In this document: positions 15,045 through 24,444 of the stretch, piece by piece | Position numbering within the stretch: the stretch's first letter is position 1 | Layout: every line of letters starts with the position of its first letter | IMG/VR virus record: IMGVR_UViG_3300047557_000257 | Span: 1 to 30,027 of that record | Origin: a virus | Length of the DNA: 30,027 nt | Strand: one strand, 5' to 3' | Notes under the pieces: model-generated | Database searches by the model: none | Told to the model about the DNA's origin: nothing | The model's input: the letters and a program-made list of their open reading frames with translations, nothing else | Made by a program: the position numbers and the translations under genes

Positions 15045-15164
15045 AGCAACCTCCACCCTTCTATCTATTGTTAGTCGTGAGCCTCAGTATCTATTCGGGG
15101 AAATAGGCTGGCTCTCACTACCAGTCTTATACGCCTAGCGGTGCTGGTCGACCCGCTAAGGATT
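15045..15164 (-). other. Structured gap before the scaffold gene
   Basis: A 120-bp interval without an ORF, unusual in an operon with almost no spaces. It holds TAGCGG/CCGCTA (15136-15141 / 15153-15158) and a nested structure GTGAG/CTCAC (15077-15081 / 15114-15118) around CTATT/AATAG. A weak -10-like TATAAG lies at 15126-15131 on the minus strand without a clear -35. It could be an mRNA processing site, partial terminator or internal promoter raising capsid output. Confidence 0.4.
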
Positions 15165-17396
15165 CTAGAATTGACCCGTTCTTGCTTGTGTTAAGCCGAC
15201 ACGGGATACGCCAGAGGTTCCGCCGAATTGGGCTAGTTCTCTCTGGGTTAGTCGAGTACGTGTGCGTTGTGCTTCTGCTAGAGAATTGAATACTTCTTGC
15301 TCTGCTTCAGCCAAGCCGTATGCTTGTTCTGTGCCAGAGTAAATCTGGCTGAGTTTTTCTGCAGTAGGAAGAATGTCTGCGATAGTTGAATAGCCTCTGC
15401 GAGCCTCGGCTTGTGTAACGCCTTGTGCTGCAAGTTGTTCTGCTGTAGCAACTCCTGCTTCGATTCCTTGCAGTCTCGCTGCTGCGCCAATCTCTGCTGC
15501 TGCAACCTGACGCTCGATTCTCTGGAACTGTTGTTGTGGGTCAAGTACATAACCAACAAGGTCATTAGTTCCAATGCCATAGAAGTCACGAAGTTGTCTA
15601 GTAACTGCAGGGTCAGCATTCTGAACTCGCTGTACTGCTGTTACTACTCGGTTAGAAAGTTCTGCAGGTGACATATCATTAGCAATGAACTGCTGTACAT
15701 AAGCATCATTATCAAATTGTCTTAAGCCATAAGCGCGTAGCACCTGACGGTATCCGTCTTCAAGATTGAGATACTCTGCTGGAGTGAGGACTGTAAGTCC
15801 TGCTTTAATACGGGCTTGGTTTGCACCAAATCGCTGAATGTATTCAGGAGTCTCTTGTAGTTGTAAAGTAATTGTTGCCTCAGTCGCACCTTCAATAGCA
15901 AGGTCACGAATCTTATTAGCAAGACTACCTAGACCATACTTAGCAAATCTGTCTTGCAGGGTCTTAATAATTGACTCTCTACCCATATTGGTAGTCGGTG
16001 AGGTGACGGAAGTTACTGGAGTTGTAGTTACTGCAGATGTGGTTGAGCCTGTAGAACCACCGCCTGTACCACCTACTCCACCTACTCCACCTGTACCACC
16101 AGTACCACCAGTACCACCAGTACCACCAGTTGTTCCACCAGTTGTTCCACCAGTACCACCAGTTGTTCCACCAGTACCACCAGTTGCGGCACCAGTACCA
16201 CCAGTTGCGGCACCAGTACCACCAGTTGCGGCACCAGTTGTGGTTCCTCCAGTTACAGGTGTGGAAAACCCTGAAGAGGTAAATGTTTTGTTACCAAGTG
16301 TGTAACCATTTATGTTTCCAAATTTATCATAAGTTGGCATTGGTTGAGTATCAAGTGTTGTAGCACCTACAGCGGAAGCACCTTCTGCTTGAGTGTTACC
16401 ACCAAATACACGAGAGCCATACTTAGCCATATTCTCTGGAGTTACTGGAGCACGATATTGTCTCCACTCACCATTAGTTGCCCCACCAATCCAGGACCAA
16501 TAAACAATATAACCTTTGTCTATATTGCCTTCAGGGCGTACATCTGGATTAAACTTAGGGTTTGTTGCTGCTCTCTTTGCAACTTCTGCTGCAGTAGCAG
16601 CCAATCTATCAGCCTCAAGAATGTCAGCACGAGTGGCATTTACGGCTAAGCCATCTTTGTATTCGATTCCATTACGTGTTCCCGTAAAGGCTGTGCCGTT
16701 TACTTTTAGGGGGTCTCTATCAATTCCACGACCAGTAAATTTTTGAGCAGTCTGTACATTTGCTGATGCTGTAGTGGTTGCAGTAGCGGTAGAAAGATTA
16801 ACTGTAGTTGCTGGCTTGGTTGTGTCTGCTGGCAAATTTGCTGATGTAGCAGGTTGAGTTGTATTGAAAGGCAGGTTTACAGCATCAGGCTTAGCGGTTG
16901 TAGTTGCTGTAGTTCCTGGCTGAGTTACCGCCGCAGGCTGGGTTGTAGTTGTGGGAGTGGTTCCTGGTTGAGGAATTGCACCCTTAATAGCGGCGGCTAA
17001 CTCTCTATCTTTCTGAGCGTCAGACTTAAATGTAGTTGAGATTGTGTTAGCAATCTGAGTTGTTGCAGTAGCAGGAACTGATACTCCAGCACCAGATGAA
17101 ATAACTTTAGGGTTCGTTACAACAGCATCAGTAACAATTGGTTCTAGTTTAGATATAACTTTAGCAGGAACAGTAGGAGCAACAACTGGGGCTACAGCCT
17201 GAACTACCTGATTTACGACAGCCTGGACAGCAGCGGTCTGAGGTGCAGTATTTTTAGGTGAGTCAACTACTGCAGAAGAGTTAACGGCTGCTGCTGTAGC
17301 AACACTAGCAAGCGCTGCTAGTTCTTTTTCAAATGCTACTGTATCAAAGTCATTATTGAAATCAGCAAGGTTCTGCAGATTAAAGTTAAAAAACAT
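15165..17396 (-). CDS. Large virion-associated protein with Gly/Thr linker
   Basis: Product of 743 aa. The first 230 residues are Ala/Thr/Val/Pro-rich and look disordered. About 382-452 is a tandem GGT/GAATGGT linker. The C-terminal part (from about residue 470) is helical: DRFAKYGLGSLANKIRDLA, LQETPEYIQRF, TPAEYLNLEDGYRQVLRAYG, then Gln/Ala-rich helices ending in LAQFGGTSGVSRVG. I know this C-terminal pattern from proteins near capsid genes in actinophage-like genomes, without function. It probably sits inside the head or is ejected. It starts in a TAATG overlap. Confidence 0.5.
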   Translation of the reverse strand: MFFNFNLQNLADFNNDFDTVAFEKELAALASVATAAAVNSSAVVDSPKNTAPQTAAVQAVVNQVVQAVAPVVAPTVPAKVISKLEPIVTDAVVTNPKVISSGAGVSVPATATTQIANTISTTFKSDAQKDRELAAAIKGAIPQPGTTPTTTTQPAAVTQPGTTATTTAKPDAVNLPFNTTQPATSANLPADTTKPATTVNLSTATATTTASANVQTAQKFTGRGIDRDPLKVNGTAFTGTRNGIEYKDGLAVNATRADILEADRLAATAAEVAKRAATNPKFNPDVRPEGNIDKGYIVYWSWIGGATNGEWRQYRAPVTPENMAKYGSRVFGGNTQAEGASAVGATTLDTQPMPTYDKFGNINGYTLGNKTFTSSGFSTPVTGGTTTGAATGGTGAATGGTGAATGGTGGTTGGTGGTTGGTTGGTGGTGGTGGTGGVGGVGGTGGGSTGSTTSAVTTTPVTSVTSPTTNMGRESIIKTLQDRFAKYGLGSLANKIRDLAIEGATEATITLQLQETPEYIQRFGANQARIKAGLTVLTPAEYLNLEDGYRQVLRAYGLRQFDNDAYVQQFIANDMSPAELSNRVVTAVQRVQNADPAVTRQLRDFYGIGTNDLVGYVLDPQQQFQRIERQVAAAEIGAAARLQGIEAGVATAEQLAAQGVTQAEARRGYSTIADILPTAEKLSQIYSGTEQAYGLAEAEQEVFNSLAEAQRTRTRLTQRELAQFGGTSGVSRVGLTQARTGQF
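16040..16250. repeat. Tandem repeat coding for Gly/Thr/Ala linker
   Basis: Repeats of CCACCAGTA, CCACCAGTTG and CGGCACCAGTA types (plus strand), with units of about 9-21 bp, encode GGTGG/GAATGGT in the 743-aa protein. Near-identical adjacent copies suggest recent expansion by slippage. The repeat also makes a proline/valine-rich mirror frame on the plus strand (15838-16305), which I regard as non-coding. Confidence 0.75.
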
Positions 17397-18334
17397 TATG
17401 CTAGCCCCATATCTCGCAGAACTCTAAGTGATAGAGAATCAATCGAATTTCTTGCGTTGTCAGTTAGGTCCCAACCAGGAAGTTTCTTTGCTTCTTTTTC
17501 CACATACCATTGTGGGGCAAGACCAGGCTTGCCTGTTGTTGGGTCAATCCATTGTAGAAACTTCTTTGCTTCAGGGGTATCTAGGGTTATCTGTCGCTCA
17601 AGAACGCTGCTTAGTGTTTGAGTAACGTATGAGCCTTGTACTTCCATAGATTGACCAGAAAGGATTCCTTGGGCAAATGCTGGATAAGTGCTAGCAGATA
17701 GATTACGGATAGCATTTTGTATATCTTCTTCAGTTGTGTTACCAGCAAATAGGTCTTGACTTGTCTTATCCCAGAATGCCTGGTTGTATAGATTGCTTAC
17801 TCCATAGGCACGAGCATAAGCCTGCAACTGATTGACGTTACCAATAGTCTCGCCACCAATTTGACCGACTTTACCGCTAGCCATAATGGCTGCATCAATC
17901 TGATTGTCGTCAAAGCCACCATCAAAGCCTGTGGTAAGAATGCTATTCAGAGTAGCGCCGTCAATGCGAATACCCTTTTGAACTAAGCGTCTACGCTGAG
18001 TCTCTATGTATTTTGCTAAAGTGTCGTCATATACTCCGCGTTGTTCATTCTTAAGTTTTAGGCGGGCCTTAACAGTAGGGCTAAGGTTCTTATAATAGTT
18101 AGTCTTGAACAAAGCCTCAAGGGCTGCGCCCGTTTGACCTGACTTAAATAAGTCAAATACTGCTTTAAGTTCTGCACCATATCTAGGGTCATTTAGCAAT
18201 GCTTCACTAATGCCATAAGCAGCAGCGGTCTCTACACCAGCACCAGCAATAACAGTTACTGGAGTTGTATTAAGACCAGTGGTGTCTCCATCAAGACCCC
18301 CACCACCATCAATAACGGTATTTGGAAATGCCAT
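17396..18334 (-). CDS. Helical virion-associated protein
   Basis: Start taken at the ATG of TAATG at 18334 (MAFPNTVIDGGGG), the coupling used across this operon, not 30 nt further upstream. The 312-aa product has a glycine-rich start and a helical body with SPTVKARLKLKNEQRGVYDD, YIETQRRRLVQKGI, and LQAYARAYGVSNLY. Spacing of these segments resembles the C-terminal half of the 743-aa neighbour (TPEY...YLNLEDGYRQVLRAYGL), so the two may be distant paralogues. Internal head or ejection protein is the best guess. Confidence 0.45.
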   Translation of the reverse strand: MAFPNTVIDGGGGLDGDTTGLNTTPVTVIAGAGVETAAAYGISEALLNDPRYGAELKAVFDLFKSGQTGAALEALFKTNYYKNLSPTVKARLKLKNEQRGVYDDTLAKYIETQRRRLVQKGIRIDGATLNSILTTGFDGGFDDNQIDAAIMASGKVGQIGGETIGNVNQLQAYARAYGVSNLYNQAFWDKTSQDLFAGNTTEEDIQNAIRNLSASTYPAFAQGILSGQSMEVQGSYVTQTLSSVLERQITLDTPEAKKFLQWIDPTTGKPGLAPQWYVEKEAKKLPGWDLTDNARNSIDSLSLRVLRDMGLA

Positions 18335-19077
18335 TACGCACCTGACGCATTCTGTGATAGCCAACTAGCAAAGTTAATACGTTGCTGACGCTCATAATCT
18401 TCGCCTAGAATGTTCTGACCAGTCTTAGTTACTATTTCTGCTACACCAGCAGCGCTAGGTCCAGGGGTAACTTCAGTAATGGTAGTCCCCTCCTTCTTGC
18501 CTTTACGGGTTGTAGTAGTTGCTGACTTGTTTAAGTATTCATCTACTGCTTGAAATAACTGTGACTTTTGAGCGTCGTCAAGGCTTTCAAAAGTACGACC
18601 AAACTTTTTTGAAAGACCATCATTAATCCAGTCACGAATCTGGGCACCACCATAGTTGGTAATAGTCTTAGATGTAGTAGGTCCTGTGTAACCTTCTTGT
18701 TGCTTCTTGCTCTTGGCATACCACTCAAGGTATTCTTCAGGGGTAATCTTTACTTGACCCTGAGAGTTCTTAAACCACTCAGATGCACCTTTAACAGCCA
18801 TAGCCCATAGGTTCGGTGAGGTTAAATCAGTAACATCTGTATAGCCTAAGGCTCTAGCCTTTGCTACAAACGCTGCTCTTTGCTTAGCGTCCCAAGTATA
18901 AGCCTGGGCAATAGCGTCAGCAAGGTTTGTAGTCTTTGCTATCTTGATTGTTTTCTTTCCGCCTCTAGGACCAGCAGGCACAACAGCGTCAGCCTCACCT
19001 AGGTATACGTCTCCACCTACACCACTAGAGCCGCCACCACTAATCCTACTCTTTAATATGTCTGTGGGTTGAGTCAT
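18334..19077 (-). CDS. Virion-associated protein, unknown
   Basis: This 247-aa protein has a Gly/Ser start (SGGGSSGVGGD), a basic segment (GGKKTIKIAKTT), a helical part with ARALGYTDVTDLTSPNLW, KITPEEYLEWYAKSKKQQEG, and a Gln/Asn-rich end. No catalytic motif or membrane segment is visible. Both ends overlap neighbours by 1 nt (TGATG at 19077, TAATG at 18334), so it is made together with the 312-aa and 1563-aa proteins and probably belongs to one complex. Confidence 0.45.
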   Translation of the reverse strand: MTQPTDILKSRISGGGSSGVGGDVYLGEADAVVPAGPRGGKKTIKIAKTTNLADAIAQAYTWDAKQRAAFVAKARALGYTDVTDLTSPNLWAMAVKGASEWFKNSQGQVKITPEEYLEWYAKSKKQQEGYTGPTTSKTITNYGGAQIRDWINDGLSKKFGRTFESLDDAQKSQLFQAVDEYLNKSATTTTRKGKKEGTTITEVTPGPSAAGVAEIVTKTGQNILGEDYERQQRINFASWLSQNASGA

Positions 19078-22000
19078 CAGAAGCCTTTCGTGAGGTCATC
19101 TTTTTCAAGAATGCGTGTGTAGATTCGTTCAAATGTAACATCTTGGTCTAACAAGTCACCAACAAATATGTCCCAAGCCTCACGTAAATCTGCGTTAGCC
19201 TGAGCATTAATTGACTTGTATTGACGCTTTGCTAGTTCTTCACGAACTATTCTGCGTCCTTCAAGATAGTCACTAAATGTTTTCATATCTTGGCGACCAG
19301 CAAGGCGTGGGTCTTGAACCCACTTGCTAGCGGTACGCAAGAACTTATTGACTGATTCAATGTCAATATCTCCATAAGCCTTACCCCATCCAGGGTATTG
19401 GTTAGATAGATTCTCAACGAACTCAGCCTTTGCTGCGACCAAATCAGGTGCTGCACTTAGTGTCTTAAGACCTCGATTAATACGCTCAGCCTCAAGAAGT
19501 GCTATACCTTTACGGTATTCCTTCCAGCCTACACCTGCCTGAGTTTCTTCAATAGCCTCATAAGGGTCTTTGCGCCCTCTGTAATTGATTGTTGAACCAG
19601 GTGCTACTGGGTCTTCGAACTGATTGCCATAGATTGTAGGTGAGAACTCACCAGCATTGGCATCTCCTACAAGGAACCAACCATACTCAGGGTTCTCAGC
19701 AATCAAATCTGATAGTTGCTGTGAGCGCTCATAGGCGCTTAGTGTTGCTGAAATACCAGTATTGTTCTTTGAAAGGCTGGTTGTAAAGTAAAAGTAATCT
19801 GCTCCATAGCGGTTATAGAATACATCTGCTGCGGTATCAGGGTTTTCTCTGCGCAGTTTTTGATACTCATCAATGTAGAACTGATAAGGGCTACGTGTGT
19901 TTGTAGCAAAAGGTAGGACAAGTCGGGTAGCAACTTCAAGGGCAAGGATTTTCATTACCTTGTCGTTGACTTCCTTCTTAGTTGGAGGGGTATCACGAAG
20001 CCCTTGGTCGTATTTAGCGTTCTCTTCCGCCATTACAAGGACAGTTAGACGGCTTCTCATAGGGTCTTCTTCATTCATCAAAGCAAGTGCTTTACGGGCT
20101 GCAGCAGACTGAACTACCAAATCTCTAATGCTTCTATCTTGTGCGCCATAAGGAAGAATCTCAGATACAAGTCTTGTCTTCTCTGACTGTGGGTAACGAG
20201 AAACAATCTCTGATGCAGCAAACTGGGCGAACCAGCCTGCGCCTGGGTTCCACCAAGCACCACCTTGGAAGATAAGGTTTAGTGAAGCCTTAGGAATCTG
20301 TAGTGGTCTATCAACTATACCTAGGCTCATACGCTTGGCCCACTCAGCAGGGATGTTGATGTATGTCAAACCGTCGCGCTCTTCAGTCATACCGTTTCTA
20401 TCGGGTGACTCGTAAGCAATCTGTAGTTTGCGTAGGGCTGCTGGGTTATTTAGACCAATGCGTAGCCACTTCTCAGCCACATCGGAGAATGCTCCAAAGA
20501 ATGGGAAGACATACTTGAGTGTATATGCAGCATCTGTTTTCTCTGCCACATCGTAAACTGTTCGACGCATCTCGGCTCTAGCCCATTGGCGAGCCTTGTT
20601 CTCTAGGCTGCGAAGGTAGCGAGAGTCAACCATATCGCCCTTTGTAGTTTCAATAGCCTGCTCTACAAGAGCATTCAAGCGTCTGCGATATAGGTTTACG
20701 TACAAAGGTGAACGTACAAGTTTAGATTCAGGAACCTCGCCTGCCCACTTGTAGAAAGCGTTAGCCACCTTAGAGGACATCTGTGTAACGTAGTTACCAC
20801 CTAGTGCTTCTATTGTTTGAGCACCGTTAACTGATGGATAAGAGTCAGCGTTATCGCCAAAGAACTTGACAATGTCATCCTCATTAAAGTTTCTCTTGAG
20901 AAGAAGTTGACGCATTTCATCATTAGGCAGTAGATGACGGGTATTCTCAAAGTTCTCTTCGGCTAATTCTCTAGCAGTCTTACCCATTCTTGTGAATGGA
21001 CGTAGGATTCTGCGACCCTCATCTGAGGTTTGTAGCCACATTTCAACTTCATCTACAGTGCTGCCCTCAAGGAACTTACGTCCAATTTTAGAGCCCTTAA
21101 CCTGGCGGTTAACAACACGTAGATAGGCTTCTGCATAGTTAGCATCTCTACCATTTACACGGACGAAGTCTCCAGTTAACTGCATTGAGTTACTGATACT
21201 GTCCTTAACCTGGCTTAGGCTGGTATCAACTACCTGACCTGCTGAGGCTACGAACTTATCGTTGTAATATGCAGCCTGCTCAGGGGTTAGACCCTTTGCA
21301 TCTTGTAACTTAAGACCCAAAATTTCAATCTCGCCAATACCATACTGAGCGTTAGGCTCAAGTTTTTCTTTGTTTAGGATTCTATCAATCTCGTTAATCT
21401 CAGCATCAATCTGGTTTGGGTCATCAACCAGTTCTCTAGCAGCAAGGAGTTTGTTTCTTTGAGCCTCTAGTTTGGCTCGCTCTGCTAATTCTAGTACATC
21501 ATCTGCTGCATTCTTAGACTTGCCACCACTAAGTAGGTTAGCAATCTTGTTCATTGAACCTTGTGCTGCAGTCTCAAGCATTGTCCAAGCACCAAGAACG
21601 CTGAATACGCGAAGGTTGCCCTCTGTTAGGTTACGTACTGGATAGCCTAGACGGGCTAGAACCTGAAACTTTAGGAACTGGTCAAGGGCATCAGCCAAAT
21701 CACCAGTAGCGTTTTTCATTCTCATAGCACCGCTATAAGCGTTGTAAAGAACAGGTGCTCCAGTTGTAGCATCCTTAACCATCTCGGCACGAGTTGCCCT
21801 CTTTAGAACCTTGTACATTGTGTCAATGTCAAGTGTAGGCATCTGCTTAGCCAACTGAGTTTCATTAATAGGCGTAGAGAATACGTGTGCTACTCCATCT
21901 TCACCCATAACTGGCTTGGCACCTACTGGTCCACCAGTCTTAGGGTCAATAGCACCTGTATACAGACGCTCTTTAATCAGGTTAGTTCCCTGTTGACGCT

Positions 22001-23768
22001 TGTTAGCGAACAAGGAATAAGCCTTGGAAACTTCAAAGTCGCTGTAGCCGAACTGTTTTGCAACTACTGAAAATAGTTCACGCTCAATCTCTGCGTGAAC
22101 AAAGGCTCTTTCATCTGCATCCACAGCCCCAGCATACTTAGCGAATAACTCGTTCCTACGCTCTACTGTGAATGAAGTTGACTTCTTGAATCGAGCCTCT
22201 GCACGAGCAAGTTCTTGCTTTAAGTCTTTGACCTTTTCTACGTTAGCGCCATTCTTAGGGTCTAACTTAGAAGCCTCATCAATCTTAGATTTCAAAATAT
22301 CAATTTCAGTTTCGTAAACTTTGCGCTGTCTATCGGATAAACCAACTACACGGCTTAACTGATTGTCAATAGTCTGAACACTCTGGTTGTCTGTATAGTC
22401 AATCCAGCCACGAGGACGCTTGTAGAAGAAGCCAGTATGGAATCTAACCATAGTTCCAGAGTTAGAACGGAAGTCAATAAAGTTCTGGCTATTAACAAAT
22501 GTTCTGCGGATGTCGGAACCTAGGTCTACGAATGGAACTTTCTTAGGGTCCATTGAACCAATAAGTGCTAGATTCTTGTGAATCTTAGCAATATCCTCTT
22601 CGTACTCTTTGATAAGTTCTATGTGCTTCTCGTATTCAGCACCGTCATTCATATAGTTGAAAGACATCTGACCATCTTCGGCAGGCTTGCCTGTCAAGAA
22701 CTTCATCTGTGGTACTTCGTCACGTAGTGACGCAACCTGTGCTGCTAGAAGGTCGGACTGGTTAGCCAACTGCACGAAGGCATCTTCGTCGCCCATTGCC
22801 ATATGTATAATGTTTGTTTTAGCAGCGTGACGAGCAGTCTTATCTTCAATCTTATTTGCGGTAGTAAGAAGGTTCGCAATAATTCCAGGATTAGATGACT
22901 CACGTACAGCCTTGATACGGAAGAAATCTTGTTCAACCATACCGTCAGTACGCTCAAGGAAATCGTTGAATGTGCCCTTAAGTCTTTGCTGGCGCTTAGT
23001 TAGGTCTTCTGCGCCAGAGATAATTTTGCCGAACTCATCTGCGCTCTTAAAAGCGTAGCGACCAGCACGATAAACCTGGACACCCTTACCAGCAATAACA
23101 AATGGGTCGATAACAAATCGAGATACAACATCTCCAAACCAAGAACCTACACGGCCTGCGGTCTGTTCTTCGAATGCAGCCTTACGCTGATTACCATCAT
23201 AAATATTAAAGTTGTTGGAACCAAACAATAGGTTCTCTTTGATAAACTCATCTCCAAGGCCAAGGTTAAATTTATCGAATACTCCGATGCTTCCTTGTGC
23301 GATTGTGTTAAGCATCATCTGACCTGGAGAAATCTTGCCTGCTTCTTGCCAGGACTTACGGATATTCTCTATATCGAACTGACCCTTCCATAGAGGGTTG
23401 TTCTCATCTGCTACACCAAGGCCAAATACAACAGCCTGTGCTGCTAGGTTGTAACCTTTTTCTAAAGTCTCGCTTGTCTTCTGCCAGAAACCTTTAGCCT
23501 CACCTGGCACTGCAGGCATATACTGCTTAAGTCTTGCGTCATAATACTCAGACTTAAAACTACGTGTTGTCGGATTAAACGACTGGATAAGTGCAGCACG
23601 GTCTTTTTGTGGGATTGCTGTTGCAAAATCTATAGGTAAAGCGTATGAAGATACTTCTGCTGGCTTTTGATAATACTTATTGAACTCACCTAAAGTATCA
23701 AATGTAGAAGGGTTAGATGAAGTTATCTTTGCTTGATACGCTAATATCGCTTTTTGTCTGTCGCTCAC
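19077..23768 (-). CDS. Giant virion/ejected protein (polyvalent-like)
   Basis: Product of 1563 aa, the largest in the window. It starts with GTG in a GTGA overlap. Mostly helical, with charged coiled-coil-like stretches about residues 490-560 and 790-830. A segment near residue 710 (LARLGYPVRNLTEGNLRVF) and one near 1086 (YVFPFFGAFSDVAEKWLR) resemble parts of large polyvalent or ejection proteins that phages inject with their DNA. No HExxH, kinase or ADP-ribosyltransferase signature was found. It lies between portal and capsid genes, where such proteins are made before head assembly. A structural core protein without enzyme activity is equally possible. Confidence 0.5.
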   Translation of the reverse strand: MSDRQKAILAYQAKITSSNPSTFDTLGEFNKYYQKPAEVSSYALPIDFATAIPQKDRAALIQSFNPTTRSFKSEYYDARLKQYMPAVPGEAKGFWQKTSETLEKGYNLAAQAVVFGLGVADENNPLWKGQFDIENIRKSWQEAGKISPGQMMLNTIAQGSIGVFDKFNLGLGDEFIKENLLFGSNNFNIYDGNQRKAAFEEQTAGRVGSWFGDVVSRFVIDPFVIAGKGVQVYRAGRYAFKSADEFGKIISGAEDLTKRQQRLKGTFNDFLERTDGMVEQDFFRIKAVRESSNPGIIANLLTTANKIEDKTARHAAKTNIIHMAMGDEDAFVQLANQSDLLAAQVASLRDEVPQMKFLTGKPAEDGQMSFNYMNDGAEYEKHIELIKEYEEDIAKIHKNLALIGSMDPKKVPFVDLGSDIRRTFVNSQNFIDFRSNSGTMVRFHTGFFYKRPRGWIDYTDNQSVQTIDNQLSRVVGLSDRQRKVYETEIDILKSKIDEASKLDPKNGANVEKVKDLKQELARAEARFKKSTSFTVERRNELFAKYAGAVDADERAFVHAEIERELFSVVAKQFGYSDFEVSKAYSLFANKRQQGTNLIKERLYTGAIDPKTGGPVGAKPVMGEDGVAHVFSTPINETQLAKQMPTLDIDTMYKVLKRATRAEMVKDATTGAPVLYNAYSGAMRMKNATGDLADALDQFLKFQVLARLGYPVRNLTEGNLRVFSVLGAWTMLETAAQGSMNKIANLLSGGKSKNAADDVLELAERAKLEAQRNKLLAARELVDDPNQIDAEINEIDRILNKEKLEPNAQYGIGEIEILGLKLQDAKGLTPEQAAYYNDKFVASAGQVVDTSLSQVKDSISNSMQLTGDFVRVNGRDANYAEAYLRVVNRQVKGSKIGRKFLEGSTVDEVEMWLQTSDEGRRILRPFTRMGKTARELAEENFENTRHLLPNDEMRQLLLKRNFNEDDIVKFFGDNADSYPSVNGAQTIEALGGNYVTQMSSKVANAFYKWAGEVPESKLVRSPLYVNLYRRRLNALVEQAIETTKGDMVDSRYLRSLENKARQWARAEMRRTVYDVAEKTDAAYTLKYVFPFFGAFSDVAEKWLRIGLNNPAALRKLQIAYESPDRNGMTEERDGLTYINIPAEWAKRMSLGIVDRPLQIPKASLNLIFQGGAWWNPGAGWFAQFAASEIVSRYPQSEKTRLVSEILPYGAQDRSIRDLVVQSAAARKALALMNEEDPMRSRLTVLVMAEENAKYDQGLRDTPPTKKEVNDKVMKILALEVATRLVLPFATNTRSPYQFYIDEYQKLRRENPDTAADVFYNRYGADYFYFTTSLSKNNTGISATLSAYERSQQLSDLIAENPEYGWFLVGDANAGEFSPTIYGNQFEDPVAPGSTINYRGRKDPYEAIEETQAGVGWKEYRKGIALLEAERINRGLKTLSAAPDLVAAKAEFVENLSNQYPGWGKAYGDIDIESVNKFLRTASKWVQDPRLAGRQDMKTFSDYLEGRRIVREELAKRQYKSINAQANADLREAWDIFVGDLLDQDVTFERIYTRILEKDDLTKGF

Positions 23769-24217
23769 AGTAAGTTAGCCCTCAACAATCTCACATAATT
23801 GCGGAATGCCTGTGAGGAGTTGGGGTTAAGTGCTGCTGCTTCAAGGGCTGGTAGATAACTCATTAGACGCTGACGGTCTACATCTGTATCTTCATTCTTT
23901 GGTAGCGTAAGCGCTTCAGGTCCTGCTCCTGGTCCCACAGGTATACCCGTTGTAACTGGCTCTTCTGGATTTTGAGTCGGAGCCGTTATCGGTGTCACTG
24001 GCGGAAGGTTTGCCATCATCGGTGCTCGTGCTGTTGGTGATGGTGCTTTAGCCATAGTTGCTGCTTGCTGTTGCTCCATCAATTCTTGTCCTTGTCCATA
24101 AGTTCCGCCAGAGTAATACTTTGCACCCTGACGACCTGACTGCCCATTGCCACCAGTGGCTGATACGTTGGCAGGATTATTCTGCGGTGCAGTTGGTCGC
24201 ATTCCGCCTCTAGCCAT
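23765..24217 (-). CDS. Pro/Gly/Ala-rich disordered protein
   Basis: Product of 150 aa. Most of it is low-complexity: RGGMRPTAPQNNPANVSATG, YYSGGTYGQGQELMEQQQ, then a Pro/Ala/Thr run. Only the last 45 residues (VDRQRLMSYLPALEAAALNP and onward) look ordered and helical. Such proteins in phage head operons are often scaffold-like or flexible internal proteins. Start shares TAATG with the upstream gene; the end overlaps the giant gene by 4 nt. Confidence 0.5.
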   Translation of the reverse strand: MARGGMRPTAPQNNPANVSATGGNGQSGRQGAKYYSGGTYGQGQELMEQQQAATMAKAPSPTARAPMMANLPPVTPITAPTQNPEEPVTTGIPVGPGAGPEALTLPKNEDTDVDRQRLMSYLPALEAAALNPNSSQAFRNYVRLLRANLL

Positions 24218-24444
24218 TATTTCTCCTCTGGTGTGTATGAGTATTCTTCAGCGCTCAATAACATTCCCTTGGCAAGCCAAGGATTCATATTGTCGCTTAC
24301 ATCTGTCATTAAATATCGAGTGCCTTCATAGTCAGACCACTCGCTAACGAGAACCCATCCTGTGCAGATTTGGCTCTCTGAATCTTCTAGTTCTTCAGCA
24401 AGTATCCGCATTGCTGCTTCTATTGCATCATTGAACTTGCTCAC
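24217..24444 (-). CDS. Small conserved protein next to the protease
   Basis: The 75-aa product has a helical start (AIEAAMRILAEELED) followed by a beta part TGWVLVSEWSDYEGTRYLM, then WLAKGMLLSAEEY. I recall similar short proteins with a WVLVSEW-type strand in actinophages, with no function known. The ATG overlaps the stop of the HslV-like gene by 4 nt, making a tight pair. A regulator or adaptor of the protease is an attractive but untested idea. Confidence 0.55.
   Translation of the reverse strand: MSKFNDAIEAAMRILAEELEDSESQICTGWVLVSEWSDYEGTRYLMTDVSDNMNPWLAKGMLLSAEEYSYTPEEK

Noticed and set aside
16040-16250. CRISPR-like direct repeats
   Set aside because: Short irregular units without unique spacers; they encode a protein linker in frame.
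15838-16305. Plus-strand ORF with a proline/valine repeat
   Set aside because: Mirror frame of the Gly/Thr linker of the 743-aa gene; no independent support.
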